From MAG-121220-bin8 sp964433845 (lineage in GTDB: Bacteria; Bacteroidota; Bacteroidia; Flavobacteriales; Flavobacteriaceae): 64,000 nt of DNA. The notes under the pieces were generated by a model. That model did no database searches and was not told where the DNA came from. It saw only the letters and a list, made by a program, of their open reading frames with translations. The stretch's first letter is position 1, and the number at the start of each line of letters is the position of its first letter. The stretch lies in contig CAYSTA010000001.1 in assembly GCA_964433845.1 (NCBI GenBank), positions 1-64,000 of the forward strand, in the 5' to 3' direction. This document shows positions 15,028 to 24,640 of this stretch, piece by piece. The position numbers and the translations under genes were made by a program.

Positions 15028-17727
15028 TTATCTAGTTTTGGTATGTTTTATTTGATATACAAGATCACTAATATCAGGTTGAGATACTGTTATTAACAAA
15101 CTAGAAAACCAACCAATTATTACACATAATGGAATTCCAATAAGGGGATATATATAAAAATTTAATGGAGTAGAATATTTTATAATAATAAGTGCTGTGA
15201 TACTAGCTACTGCTCCTACTAATGTGCCTTTCCAATGTGCTTTTTTTATAAAGATTCCTAAAATAAAAATCCCTGCAATAGCGCTTCCAAAAAGTCCAAT
15301 TGTTTCTTGAAAAAAGAAAAAAATTGATGTTACTGGAAATGCAGCCATCAAACAAGCTATACTAGTTCCAATTACTCCTACAATTAAAGTGATCCACTTC
15401 GCTATAGCAAGACCTTTAAGGTCTGAATATAAAGAATAGAATCTTTTATAATAATCTACTGTTATTACTGTAGAAATACTGTGCATACTACTATCTAAAC
15501 TAGACATTGATGCAGAAAAAATTCCTGCTATTACAAGACCTGCTACTCCTTGAGGTAAATGATTAGTGATAAATAAAGGGAAAACACTATCATTTTGCAT
15601 TCCTACAGTTAAAAATTCTGGATGTTCTTTAAAATAAACATATAAGAATGTTCCCATAGCAAAAATTAAAATTCCAAAAGGAATAGACAAGATTCCATTA
15701 AGCCAAATACTTTTTCTAGCTTCCTTTTCATTTGAAGTGGTCATATATCGCTGTATTACTGTCTGATCTGTGGTGTAGGTTGTAAAACTTAAAGCAAATG
15801 AACCTAAAAAAAGTGACCATGTTACCACTTCAGTAAAACTAAACCTAAAGTCTAACATTTTAAGTTTGCCGTCTTCTATAGCAGTATCCCAAATAAGACC
15901 AAAATCATTGATCTCCATTCCTATATACATTAGTCCAGCTATAAGCCCTATGATTAACACTCCAACCTGTATAACGTCTGTCCATATTACAGCTTCTATA
16001 CCTCCTAGATAAGTGTATATAATCGCCAATACACCCATTGATATAATAGCTACATAAAGATCTAGACCAATCGCTGTAGAAAGAGCTAAGGCAGGCAAAT
16101 AAACAACGATACCCATTCTCACCAATTGAAAAAGTACAAAAGATGAACTACTAAAAATTCTAATAGATACATGAAATCGCTTTTCTAAATATTCGTATGC
16201 GGTGGTTAAATGAAGCTTTTTAAAAAAAGGAAGATAATAAGTAATAATAAGAGGAACAATTAATAAAATAGGAAAATACCCTAAATAAGCCTGCCAGTCA
16301 AAAGAATATGCAAGTGCAGGTTGTGAGATATAGGTGATGGAACTTAACATTGTTGCATAAATACTCAACCCTGCTGCCCACCAAGGTATTCTCCCTCCTC
16401 CTAAAAAATAATCATCTGTAGTTTTATTTCTTTTAGAAAAATACCATCCTAAAAAAATTATTAGAACTAAATAGGTAATTAAAGTAACATAATTTACAAC
16501 ACCAAAGCTTTTATTTTGAGTCATTAAATTAATTTTCTTAATCCTATTTGTTCTTACACCTGGTCTTATTTCACCACCAGGAATAATAACATCATTACCC
16601 CAATTAAGTGCATTAGTGACTACCTGAGTATCCGAATCAAATGTACCCTCTACTACCCAATTATCCGTAATCGTATGATAAGACCATATAGTCCTAGAAA
16701 AACTTGTAGTTTTAATAAGCATTATTTCTTCTTCTTTCAAAAGCTCTATTTCCTCATTACTTAGAGTTTTGTCTTTTAGTTTAGACCATATTTCCATGCG
16801 TTTAGACAAATGTTGATTAGGTCCACCTGCGCCTCCAAAAATCAAAACATGAGCATCTCCTTTTTTAATAGAAGGGGCTGCAGCCAGATATCCACCTGAT
16901 AAACTTGGAGTATTATTAAAGGGGACATTAGATTTTTGAGACCATTGTTCATTGATTGGGTCGAACTGATAAACATCATACAGCATGTCATATGGTCTTG
17001 AATGATTTGGATTATATGACAAACCACTTATAACGTATAAACATTCCTGATGGCCATTGCTTTGACCAACTACTACAGATTGAATTCTACTTTTAAATGG
17101 GAAATCTTCATGTTTTTTCCAACTATATTTAGGTCTAATTATTGATGGTTTTATATTGAATGAAAGAAAATTGTTAGTTGAAATGTTATCTTTTTCTTGT
17201 TGTCCTCCTACTAGATAGACAACATCATCTACAACAGCTCCGCCCATGTTTGAAAGTGGAATTGGCATTGGAGGGAGTGTTTCTATTTCTACCTCTTTAG
17301 TGATCTCATTCCACTTTAATAAATAGACTGATTTAAAAACACCTTCTTTATTGTCGCCACCAAAACATAATAATCCCTGATTAGTATTAATAGAAACTCC
17401 ATTTGCAAGAGGTCTTGGAAGGGAAACGGAAAGTTTATCATACCAAATGGTTTGATTTTCTTTTTTTTCAAGAACATAAATATCGCTGTACCATTCTTTT
17501 TCACCTCCATCCCACGGAGCTTTATTTGGAAAATTTGTACCACCTGCTAAAATAAGTACGCCATTATGAATTCCTGAAAAAGAACCATTTAATCCTTTTA
17601 ATGTGGGAACTTCTTTTTCATAAGATATTTTAAAAAGTTCTTGTTCTTGAGCATTTGATTGAAAAAAAAACAACAAACAAAATGAAAGAACAATTCTATA
17701 ACTAAATAATGTTTTTATAATTATCAT
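15028..17727 (-). CDS. Kelch mutarotase / sodium:solute symporter fusion
   Basis: The 899-residue protein joins two functions. Residues 1-26 are a signal peptide. Residues about 30-400 form a Kelch propeller with repeated GG turns (62-63, 123-124, 174-175, 299-302, 384-385), of the cyclically permuted NanM sialate-mutarotase type. From about 412 follows an SSS-family sodium symporter with about 13 helices (TTDDYFLGGGRIPWW, ATMLSSITYISQPA, GGIEAVIWTDVIQ). The periplasmic propeller would convert the sugar anomer handed to the transporter. It lies 38 bases after the sialate-lyase-like gene, which supports sialic acid as substrate, though other sugars are possible. Confidence 0.85.
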   Translation of the reverse strand: MIIIKTLFSYRIVLSFCLLFFFQSNAQEQELFKISYEKEVPTLKGLNGSFSGIHNGVLILAGGTNFPNKAPWDGGEKEWYSDIYVLEKKENQTIWYDKLSVSLPRPLANGVSINTNQGLLCFGGDNKEGVFKSVYLLKWNEITKEVEIETLPPMPIPLSNMGGAVVDDVVYLVGGQQEKDNISTNNFLSFNIKPSIIRPKYSWKKHEDFPFKSRIQSVVVGQSNGHQECLYVISGLSYNPNHSRPYDMLYDVYQFDPINEQWSQKSNVPFNNTPSLSGGYLAAAPSIKKGDAHVLIFGGAGGPNQHLSKRMEIWSKLKDKTLSNEEIELLKEEEIMLIKTTSFSRTIWSYHTITDNWVVEGTFDSDTQVVTNALNWGNDVIIPGGEIRPGVRTNRIKKINLMTQNKSFGVVNYVTLITYLVLIIFLGWYFSKRNKTTDDYFLGGGRIPWWAAGLSIYATMLSSITYISQPALAYSFDWQAYLGYFPILLIVPLIITYYLPFFKKLHLTTAYEYLEKRFHVSIRIFSSSSFVLFQLVRMGIVVYLPALALSTAIGLDLYVAIISMGVLAIIYTYLGGIEAVIWTDVIQVGVLIIGLIAGLMYIGMEINDFGLIWDTAIEDGKLKMLDFRFSFTEVVTWSLFLGSFALSFTTYTTDQTVIQRYMTTSNEKEARKSIWLNGILSIPFGILIFAMGTFLYVYFKEHPEFLTVGMQNDSVFPLFITNHLPQGVAGLVIAGIFSASMSSLDSSMHSISTVITVDYYKRFYSLYSDLKGLAIAKWITLIVGVIGTSIACLMAAFPVTSIFFFFQETIGLFGSAIAGIFILGIFIKKAHWKGTLVGAVASITALIIIKYSTPLNFYIYPLIGIPLCVIIGWFSSLLITVSQPDISDLVYQIKHTKTR

Positions 17728-17765
17728 TGTCTTATTATAACTGATTGCCTAAGAACTCTTTTAAT

Positions 17766-18683
17766 TTATGGTAAATGGTTTAAATATTCTAAAATACCTA
17801 AGGGTTTTAAAGATTTAATAATCTCAAATTCAGATTTCTTTTCTAGGTTTATATGAGGAAATCTACTAGGGCCACAATCAACTCCCAAATACTTCATAAA
17901 GTACTTGCCAACACCATTAAATCCCCCTTTTGCATTTAGTATTTCAACAAACCTTATAGCTTTTGTTTGTAAATCAGCTGCTTTTTCCATTTGCCCATGA
18001 TCAAAGTACTCCTTGATTTTAAAATAAATTGGGGCTAGATGATTGTAGGTACTTCCTACCCAGCTATTAGCGCCTAATGATAGACTTGGAAGGAATAATT
18101 CGTCGTACCCAAACAAAATATTATATTCTTCTAAACTATATTTTTTACAATGTAGAAAGTCAATTAGCTGGTTGTCTGTAAATTTAATTCCAGCAAACTG
18201 CGGAATTTCTTTGGTGGCTCTTTTTAAAAAACTCAAAATATCTATTTTCGCCCCACTCAATGAAGGAATGTGGTAATAATAAAAAGGAATATTTGGAGCA
18301 CTTGCAGATACTTCTTTACAGTAATAAATTAATTTATCTAGGCTATCAATCCTGAAATAAAATGGAGCCAAAACGGCTATTGCATCTACTTTATCTGAAG
18401 CATGTTTTGCTAAATCTTTTGCAACTTCTAAACTTGGATCTCCAACATGATCTATAAGATAAAGGTCTTTAGTTTTACAAGAAGACCAAGCCAAGGTAAT
18501 ATCTTTTCTTTCTTGAGTCGTTAATGAAACAAAATCTCCTGTCGATCCATTGAAAAATACGCCAGAAATCTTGTTTTTATTCAAATAATAAGCATACTGA
18601 TTTACTATAGATGTATTTAGTGAACCATCTTGACTCATGGGAGTATAGACAGCAGCAATTAAATTACAATTGTTCTTTCTCAT
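17766..18683 (-). CDS. nanA: N-acetylneuraminate lyase-like aldolase
   Basis: The 305-residue protein is a class I aldolase of the DapA/NanA family. The GSTGDF carboxylate-binding turn is at 46-51, the catalytic Tyr137 is in YYYHIP and the Schiff-base Lys167 in FAGIKFTD. These positions match E. coli NanA closely. It would split N-acetylneuraminate into ManNAc and pyruvate in the cytoplasm. The adjacent mutarotase-symporter fusion and an AGE epimerase 1.7 kb upstream support this over dihydrodipicolinate synthase. A TATTTTTG box 17 bases before the start suggests its own promoter. Confidence 0.8.
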   Translation of the reverse strand: MRKNNCNLIAAVYTPMSQDGSLNTSIVNQYAYYLNKNKISGVFFNGSTGDFVSLTTQERKDITLAWSSCKTKDLYLIDHVGDPSLEVAKDLAKHASDKVDAIAVLAPFYFRIDSLDKLIYYCKEVSASAPNIPFYYYHIPSLSGAKIDILSFLKRATKEIPQFAGIKFTDNQLIDFLHCKKYSLEEYNILFGYDELFLPSLSLGANSWVGSTYNHLAPIYFKIKEYFDHGQMEKAADLQTKAIRFVEILNAKGGFNGVGKYFMKYLGVDCGPSRFPHINLEKKSEFEIIKSLKPLGILEYLNHLP

Positions 18684-18699
18684 TATATAAGATAAAACT

Positions 18700-18707
18700 C
18701 AAAAATA
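18700..18707 (-). promoter_or_regulatory. Candidate -7 box of the nanA-like operon (TATTTTTG)
   Basis: On the minus strand TATTTTTG fits the TAnnTTTG -7 motif and puts the transcription start near 18695, about 12 bases before the nanA-like start. A TTTG lies upstream at 18722-18719 but only 11 bases away, so the -33 element is not convincing. Confidence 0.35.
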
Positions 18708-18786
18708 AATTTAGTGTTCAAAACAGTAAGTAATTAATATAATTATTAAAAAGGATTTGTTAGGAATTCCTAACTATTCAAATTTA

Positions 18787-19259
18787 CTAAAAAAGATTAG
18801 TATGATTTTTTCTATTTTTCATAATTACAAGTGTCAGTGAACCCAGTAAAAAACTAGGGATAATTTGAGTTAGAGAACCGTAAACCACTTGTTGGAAAAA
18901 AGCTTGTGCAAAATTATCAAAATATAAGCCATAATGAGTTCCTATTTCCCATCTGGTATCAATCCACCAAAGTATAGCGACAGGAATTCTTGAAATTGGA
19001 GAAAAAATAATCAAACTCAAAAGAAGTAGTAGGTATCGGTAATTTTCGTTATATAATTTTATTCCCCAATAAACAGAAAACGCTAAAGCCAGCCAGAGTA
19101 ACCCAACAATGAAAATAACATTTTCAGGAAACCCAGCTAGTTCAAGGAAATAACGAGTTGGTGTAACAAACAGGGAAATTATTATTGGTACTTTAGCAAG
19201 ATTAAATGCACGTTGAAATATTACTTTTGATTTGATAATACGTTTTCTTTATTTTTCAT
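18787..19259 (-). pseudogene. Small multi-pass membrane protein, frameshifted
   Basis: The minus-strand frame is open from 19248 to the stop at 18787 and encodes about four hydrophobic segments (PIIISLFVTPTRYFLEL, FIVGLLWLALAFSVYWG, YLLLLLSLIIFSPISR, QIIPSFLLGSLTLVIM). It has no in-frame start upstream. An ATG at 19259 opens MKNKENV in another frame; adding one A to the AAAA run at 19243-19246 would join it to the long frame as MKNKEKRIIKSK. Either the gene is newly broken, or the sequence has a one-base error. A shorter ORF from ATG 19020 exists but removes half the protein. Function unknown. Confidence 0.6.
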
Positions 19260-19314
19260 TATAATAAGTTTTCATACCTATAATTCACACTAATTTCAAA
19301 AGATTGAATATCCC

Positions 19315-19518
19315 CTATTCAATAAACTCCAATAATTCACCTGGTTGGCAATCCAATGCTTTACAAATAGACTCTAAGGTACTGAACCTTATAGCTTTTG
19401 CTTTACCCGTTTTTAAAATGGAAAGATTAGCTATTGTTATACCAACTTTTTGTGAAAGCTCATTAAGACTCATTTTTCTTTTGGCCATCATCACATCTAA
19501 GTTTACTATAATAGCCAT
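19315..19518 (-). CDS. Small Xre-family (Cro/CI-type) regulator
   Basis: The 67-residue protein is one helix-turn-helix domain: IIVNLDVMMAKRKMSLNELS then VGITIANLSILKTGKAKAI and LESICKALDCQPGELLEFIE. It matches the YozG-type regulators that are nearly always encoded next to a DUF2975 membrane protein, as here, with 4 bases between them. A role in autoregulation of the pair is the usual suggestion. It is downstream of its partner in the same transcript. Confidence 0.85.
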   Translation of the reverse strand: MAIIVNLDVMMAKRKMSLNELSQKVGITIANLSILKTGKAKAIRFSTLESICKALDCQPGELLEFIE

Positions 19519-19522
19519 ATGA

Positions 19523-20170
19523 TTATATTGTTAATTTATTTTCATTTTGAATTTCAACTCCTCTTTTAAAAATATTACCTATTAGGTATACAAGACCTGC
19601 AATAAACAACAATTCCCCTCTAACCTCAAATTGAGGTTCTAAACCAATAGCTAGAGCTGACCATTTATCAAAAAAGTTAACAACAAAGCTTAAACCCCAA
19701 ATAAAGATTAAGGTATAACTAATCTTGACAACACGATTAGCAATTTCCATAGAGAAAGGATGTATTATATTAATTTTAGCAAGTAACTTTATAATTAAAT
19801 AAGCTAAGTATGATTTTATTAGTGTCCATAAAATAATACTAATGACATAAAAAATGTAATTCCAAAGATGAGATTTTTGAATTTCATAAAAATATGTGCC
19901 AGGAGATGTTCCTTCTCCAAAAACATCAATATCTTTAAATACAACAAGTTCTGGATTGAAAAGACTAATTATAAAGCTTATTAGTATAATTCCGAATTTA
20001 ACTAATGTTCCCACAAAGAATATCCATGCGAAGACATTGATAATTTTTAATATTTTTTCGGTTCGAGTTTTATTTACAATTTTTCTTTTAAAACTTTTTT
20101 TTTTGAAACTTCTAACTATAATATAAACTAATATTATTGCTATGGTTATATATATTGTTAGCTTATACAT
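19523..20170 (-). CDS. DUF2975 membrane protein
   Basis: The 215-residue protein has about four transmembrane helices (residues 5-22, 45-70, 100-130, 150-165, with a last one near 190-205) and the motif HPFSMEIANRVVKISY typical of DUF2975. The family is of unknown function and is found beside YozG-like HTH regulators. The following HTH gene confirms the pairing. The pair sits between catabolic genes and looks unrelated to them. Confidence 0.8.
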   Translation of the reverse strand: MYKLTIYITIAIILVYIIVRSFKKKSFKRKIVNKTRTEKILKIINVFAWIFFVGTLVKFGIILISFIISLFNPELVVFKDIDVFGEGTSPGTYFYEIQKSHLWNYIFYVISIILWTLIKSYLAYLIIKLLAKINIIHPFSMEIANRVVKISYTLIFIWGLSFVVNFFDKWSALAIGLEPQFEVRGELLFIAGLVYLIGNIFKRGVEIQNENKLTI

Positions 20171-20410
20171 TTTTATATATTTTAATTATTATTTTACAAA
20201 TATCAATAAAAATTTATTGATAAACAATAAATTATTTAAATAAATTAAAATAAATGTGAGTTACTTACCTATACGGAAACTACTTTTACTCAGTTGGATA
20301 CCCAATTTTGGGACACATATAGGATAAAATTGTGTTAAATAATAACTAATCAAAGGAAAAAAATAAGATATGTTCTTGGTTTAGGAATTTTTTTAGTTAA
20401 GTTTCATATT

Positions 20411-21568
20411 CTATGAAGTTTCTAATGCATTTGAAATTTGCATAAGTGCCCTAGGTACATGAAAACATCCTTTCCATTTTCCGCCTTTTAACTGGAGCAA
20501 TACCTTACCTTGTCTATTAAGATAACCAAACCACTCCCCTTTGTGAATTGGGTCTCTAAAATGGTTCCATGTATATTCATGCACTTTCTTAAACCAATCC
20601 TTAGCTTTTAAACTTTTGTTATAAGAATAAATTTTAGCTAAGGCTACTAAAGTTTCTAGATGCACCCACCATAGTTTTTGATCCCATTCTAATTGTTGGG
20701 GTGGAAAACCTTTTAGGTCTAAAAAATAGAAAATACCACCATGTAGCTTGTCCCAACCATGCTCTAATTGCTGATACAAAATAGTTTCTGCTTGTTCTAT
20801 TAAAGCTTTGTTATTCTGTTTAATGGCTATATTCATAACAAACCACATAGCTTCTATAGCATGACCCGGATTGAGTAACCTGCCTTCAAAAGAATTCACA
20901 AATTCCCCATCAATACTAATATTTTCTAATATCAAACCCGTTTTAGAATCATAAAACTGTTCCATGATCAATGGAATTAATTCCTGAGTTAAGTTTGTAA
21001 CTTGCTGTTTCCCTAAGATATGTTCTAATTCCAAAGATAAATTACATAAAATCATAGGGAGCGCAAAGTTTTTCATTGGTCTGGTTCCTGAAATATGCTT
21101 ATTATAAATTCCTTTAGGGTTGTCTTTTCTAGCTATGATTTTTTTAAAAATATTCTTAGCCAACTTCTTATACTTAGGATTTGGATCAATTCTGTAAAAG
21201 GCTCCAAAAGCCATAGCCGCAAAACAATCTGAAAAAATATTATAAGGAGCCATTAAAGGTTCTCCTTTTTGGTTTAATGAAAAATACCAATCACCTGAGG
21301 GAGACTGACCGTGTTTTTCTAAAAAATCGATACCCAATTTAGCCATTGCATGCCACTGATTACCATTTAATGAAGAGTGCTCTAGAGTAGCAAACATCCA
21401 TGCTTCTCTAGCTTGAAGCCACACAAACTTATCAGTATCAAACACTTTTCCTTCAGAATTGAGACATGTAAAATATCCTCCGTAGGTGTAGTCTGGAGAA
21501 TATTTTTCCCAAAAAGGAATAATTTCTTTTAAAAGTTCTTGTTTGTAAATAGATCCGTAAGATTTCAT
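20411..21568 (-). CDS. N-acylglucosamine 2-epimerase family enzyme (AGE)
   Basis: The 385-residue protein is an (alpha/alpha)6-barrel of the AGE/RenBP family: EIIPFWEKYSPDYTYGGYFT, FVWLQAREAWMFATLEH, LNPGHAIEAMWFVMNIA, GGIFYFLD and KLWWVHLETLVALAKIY. It would interconvert ManNAc and GlcNAc, the step after sialate lyase. Mannose or cellobiose epimerases share the fold, so substrate is inferred from the lyase and symporter nearby. It is 38 bases downstream of the Gfo/Idh gene on the same strand. The 240 bases after it (20171-20410) hold no gene that I can see. Confidence 0.82.
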   Translation of the reverse strand: MKSYGSIYKQELLKEIIPFWEKYSPDYTYGGYFTCLNSEGKVFDTDKFVWLQAREAWMFATLEHSSLNGNQWHAMAKLGIDFLEKHGQSPSGDWYFSLNQKGEPLMAPYNIFSDCFAAMAFGAFYRIDPNPKYKKLAKNIFKKIIARKDNPKGIYNKHISGTRPMKNFALPMILCNLSLELEHILGKQQVTNLTQELIPLIMEQFYDSKTGLILENISIDGEFVNSFEGRLLNPGHAIEAMWFVMNIAIKQNNKALIEQAETILYQQLEHGWDKLHGGIFYFLDLKGFPPQQLEWDQKLWWVHLETLVALAKIYSYNKSLKAKDWFKKVHEYTWNHFRDPIHKGEWFGYLNRQGKVLLQLKGGKWKGCFHVPRALMQISNALETS

Positions 21569-21606
21569 ATTACTATAGTTCAGTAATTCTAATGATTTTG
21601 CAGTTT

Positions 21607-22989
21607 TTACAATTCTTTAATATAATTAACTCCAAAAGGCTTTCTTTGTGAACGTGTTAACATGCTATTTGCTTCATCATCATTAATAAACTTTTCTGTT
21701 TTGGGATTCCAATTCAACTTTCTATTAAGTTTCATAGAAATATGTGTAATTAAACAAACAGTACAAGCCCTGTGGCCCATTTCGACAGTAGATATTGGAG
21801 GCTTTTTTGTTTCTATACAATCTAACCAGTTACCATGTTGTTCATCACTTTTATATAAATTTATTTCATTAGATCCTATAATAGAAGTTAATATTTTTGG
21901 ATCACTTGCATCTAATGCTTTTGAACTTTTATCTGCTGACACAGGGTCAGAAGGTGAAGCTGTATAAGCTCCTCTTGAAACAAATATCCAACCATCAGTA
22001 CCTATATATTTAATGCCATTGGGGTAACCTCCACTACTAGTGTACATGGTTATGCCATTTTCATATTCTGCTTTCGACATAAAATCACCATGAACATTCC
22101 AAAGTCCTGATTTTGGAAACTCTGCTACAGCTTGCACAGATACTGGCCCTGTTAATTCGGTATCCATCCCCCAAGCAGCAGAGTCATAATGATGTTGCCC
22201 CCAACCAGTAATCATCCCCGCTCCAAATTGTTCAATACGCAACCAACCAGGTCTGCCATAACCTTCCTTAGGATGCACACCTATTTCTGTGTAATCCATT
22301 AATGGGGTTTGACCTAACCACATATCATAATTCAAATTTGAGGGTACTGGCATTTTAGAGGCCTCGGGTCCTGATGGATCACCTGGAAGACCTACTTTTA
22401 CTGTATGTAATTTTCCAATTCTGCCATTACGGACTAATTCGGCGGCAACCCTAAATTGAGCCATGGAACGTTGTTGTGTGCCTACTTGTAAAATAGTACC
22501 TTTTCTCTGAATGATATCACTTAAAACTCGTCCTTCTTCAACGGTAAGAGATGTTGGTTTTTGCAAATAAATATCTTTGCCCGCTAATGCTGCTTCAATT
22601 GCAGGTTGTGCATGCCAATGATCTGGTGTGCTAATAACAACAGCATCAATATTTTTATTTTTTAACAATTCTTTATAATCTCCATACATTTTTACATCTA
22701 CAGCTTTATTGCTTCCCGTTTTTTTATTGTAATAAGTTTCCGCTAATATTTTAGCATCTTTCATACGTTTACTATCAACATCGCAAACCGCAATAAGACG
22801 AGCATTGTCATATTGCATTACACCAGGCATATCATGGTCACGAGCAATACGTCCACAACCAATTTGTCCAATATTTATTTTTTTATTAGCCGTAGTTTGT
22901 CCAAATATTCCAGAAGGCAAAATAGTTGGAGCTAAAAATGTCATAGTACTTGCTACAGATGTTTTCTTGATAAAATTTCTTCTTTCCAT
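21607..22989 (-). CDS. Gfo/Idh/MocA oxidoreductase with Tat signal
   Basis: The 460-residue protein begins MERRNFIKKTSVASTMTFL, a twin-arginine signal, so it is exported folded to the periplasm. The Rossmann domain starts NIGQIGCGRIARDHDMPG, followed by ISTPDHWHAQPAIEAALAGK and the YLQKP stretch that corresponds to the catalytic EKP motif. The C-terminal domain has GWGQHHYDSAAWGMD. Exported Gfo/Idh proteins of Bacteroidota act on sugars or sugar acids with bound NAD(P). It lies between AGE and the ThuA gene and is probably co-transcribed with them. Confidence 0.85.
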   Translation of the reverse strand: MERRNFIKKTSVASTMTFLAPTILPSGIFGQTTANKKINIGQIGCGRIARDHDMPGVMQYDNARLIAVCDVDSKRMKDAKILAETYYNKKTGSNKAVDVKMYGDYKELLKNKNIDAVVISTPDHWHAQPAIEAALAGKDIYLQKPTSLTVEEGRVLSDIIQRKGTILQVGTQQRSMAQFRVAAELVRNGRIGKLHTVKVGLPGDPSGPEASKMPVPSNLNYDMWLGQTPLMDYTEIGVHPKEGYGRPGWLRIEQFGAGMITGWGQHHYDSAAWGMDTELTGPVSVQAVAEFPKSGLWNVHGDFMSKAEYENGITMYTSSGGYPNGIKYIGTDGWIFVSRGAYTASPSDPVSADKSSKALDASDPKILTSIIGSNEINLYKSDEQHGNWLDCIETKKPPISTVEMGHRACTVCLITHISMKLNRKLNWNPKTEKFINDDEANSMLTRSQRKPFGVNYIKEL

Positions 22990-23052
22990 TTTATTTATGA
23001 TATTAAGATTTGTTTTCAGAATTAAAAAACTAGAGAGTACTAACTAATTTAA

Positions 23053-23847
23053 TTATTTTTCCATATTCAAAACCCAAAGAATACCACCTCTTAAATGTTT
23101 TCTAAAAATAGGATCATCATAGGTTTCAGCATCGTGACCTAAAGCTGTATACCATTGTCTGGCTCCTTCAAATTCATTTGACCAGCAAAGTGGAAAATAG
23201 TTTCCAAAAATATCATTTGGATATTCTACTTTTTCCTTGTCCTCAACCGTTCTTAAATCAGATGCTAGTAATACATTTATATCAGGATTTAGGTTATTAG
23301 AATAATAACATTCATCTTTAACTTTCCATACTCTATCTAAAAAATTAGTTGAAGGATGATTTTTATCAACTACGACTACATCAAATTCCTGGTGAGGTGC
23401 ATGTCGAACAAATTTACCACCAACCAGCGCCCAATACCAAGGCCAATCTCTTTCTACAGCATTTGCTGAATGAATACCAATAAACCCTCCTCCACCTTTG
23501 ATGTAGTTTTGAAAGGCTACTTTTTGGTTTTCGTTATCAAATACCTCATTGTTGGAATTAGAAAAAATAATAGCATCATATTTTGACAATGTTGCCTTAT
23601 TAAAAAGTGAAGCATCTTCACTGTTATCAAAATCAATATTTTCAGCTTCACAAATTTCTTTTAAAGCTTTTATGCTATTAGTTATATTTTCATGAACATA
23701 ACCTTTTTCTCCGTTTAGTGTTAAGCCATTTTTTGTAAATATCAATACACGTTTTTTCTTTGATATTGGGTCATTTTTTTCAGCATTATTTGCTTGTAGA
23801 TTAACTGCCAAAACTAGACAGAAAATAAATAAAATTATTTTCTTCAT
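23053..23847 (-). CDS. ThuA-domain protein
   Basis: The 264-residue protein has a signal peptide (MKKIILFIFCLVLAVNLQAN) and a ThuA-like class-I glutamine-amidotransferase fold: KGGGGFIGIHSANAVERDW, GGKFVRHAPHQEFDVVVVD and a late CWSNEFEGARQWYTALGHD. ThuA-like proteins accompany Gfo/Idh oxidoreductases in sugar catabolism and may act in keto-sugar conversion; the reaction is not settled. It lies 63 bases upstream of the Gfo/Idh gene. A periplasmic place matches its partner. Confidence 0.85.
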   Translation of the reverse strand: MKKIILFIFCLVLAVNLQANNAEKNDPISKKKRVLIFTKNGLTLNGEKGYVHENITNSIKALKEICEAENIDFDNSEDASLFNKATLSKYDAIIFSNSNNEVFDNENQKVAFQNYIKGGGGFIGIHSANAVERDWPWYWALVGGKFVRHAPHQEFDVVVVDKNHPSTNFLDRVWKVKDECYYSNNLNPDINVLLASDLRTVEDKEKVEYPNDIFGNYFPLCWSNEFEGARQWYTALGHDAETYDDPIFRKHLRGGILWVLNMEK

Positions 23848-23893
23848 TTATTTTTTAAATTATGATTTTATTTATTAAAGTTAAACATCTTTT

Positions 23894-24640
23894 TTATTTT
23901 ATTCTTTCAGGATAATTTGTAATTATGCCATCTACTTCAAGATTTTTCATTTTATTAATATCATTTATTGAATTGACAGTATATGGAAAGATTTTTAATC
24001 CCTCTTTTTTAATTTGATTAACAACATTTTTGTCTAATAATTTATAGTTTGGATTAATAGCAACTGCATTTAATTTCTTAGCAACAGGAATAGCATTCAA
24101 TGGATTAGTATCAGTCAATATTGCAATTGGAATTTTACTGTTAAATGACCTGAAATTTTCAAGTTCATTCCAATTAAAACTTGAAATAATAAATCTATCT
24201 AATTTAGATTCTGTTTTATTAATGAATTTAGTAATAATTTCATTTACCTTTTTTGCCGTTTCTTCACCTTTTAATTCAATATTAAGAAATATTTCATTTG
24301 GTAAAATGTTAATTACCTCTATAAGTTCAGGTATTCTATATTCTCCCATCACTTTAATTTTATTAATTGAATCATAAGAAAGATCTTCAATATAACCTGA
24401 AGAGTTTGTTAATCTATCTAGTTTTTTATCGTGAAAAACTATTATTTCACCTGATTTACACTTAAAAACATCAATTTCTATTCCATCAACCCCTAATTCA
24501 ACTGCTTTTTTAATTGATGGAATGGTATTTTCTGTGACATGCCCCATTGCTCCTCTGTGACCAACAATTAACGGATTTTTGTTTGGAGAAGAACAAGAAA
24601 CGATGGAAAGCATTAATAACATTTTAAATATTCTTTTCAC
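23894..24640 (-). CDS. Glycerophosphodiester phosphodiesterase lipoprotein
   Basis: The 248-residue protein is lipid-anchored (LLMLSIVSC, Cys16). It has the GDPD motifs: VGHRGAMGHVTENT (catalytic His and Glu-Asn), DGIEIDVFKC and EIIVFHDKKLDRLT, which also give the metal ligands. It would hydrolyse glycerophosphodiesters to glycerol-3-phosphate and an alcohol outside the inner membrane. Its start overlaps the sulfatase end by 17 bases, so the two are translationally linked. Confidence 0.88.
   Translation of the reverse strand: MKRIFKMLLMLSIVSCSSPNKNPLIVGHRGAMGHVTENTIPSIKKAVELGVDGIEIDVFKCKSGEIIVFHDKKLDRLTNSSGYIEDLSYDSINKIKVMGEYRIPELIEVINILPNEIFLNIELKGEETAKKVNEIITKFINKTESKLDRFIISSFNWNELENFRSFNSKIPIAILTDTNPLNAIPVAKKLNAVAINPNYKLLDKNVVNQIKKEGLKIFPYTVNSINDINKMKNLEVDGIITNYPERIK

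Noticed and set aside
20171..20410. Possible gene remnant between DUF2975 and AGE
   Set aside because: A plus-strand stretch (ELLTYTETTFTQLDTQFW) reads without stops for about 27 codons, but it has no start, and no family is recognised; chance is as likely.
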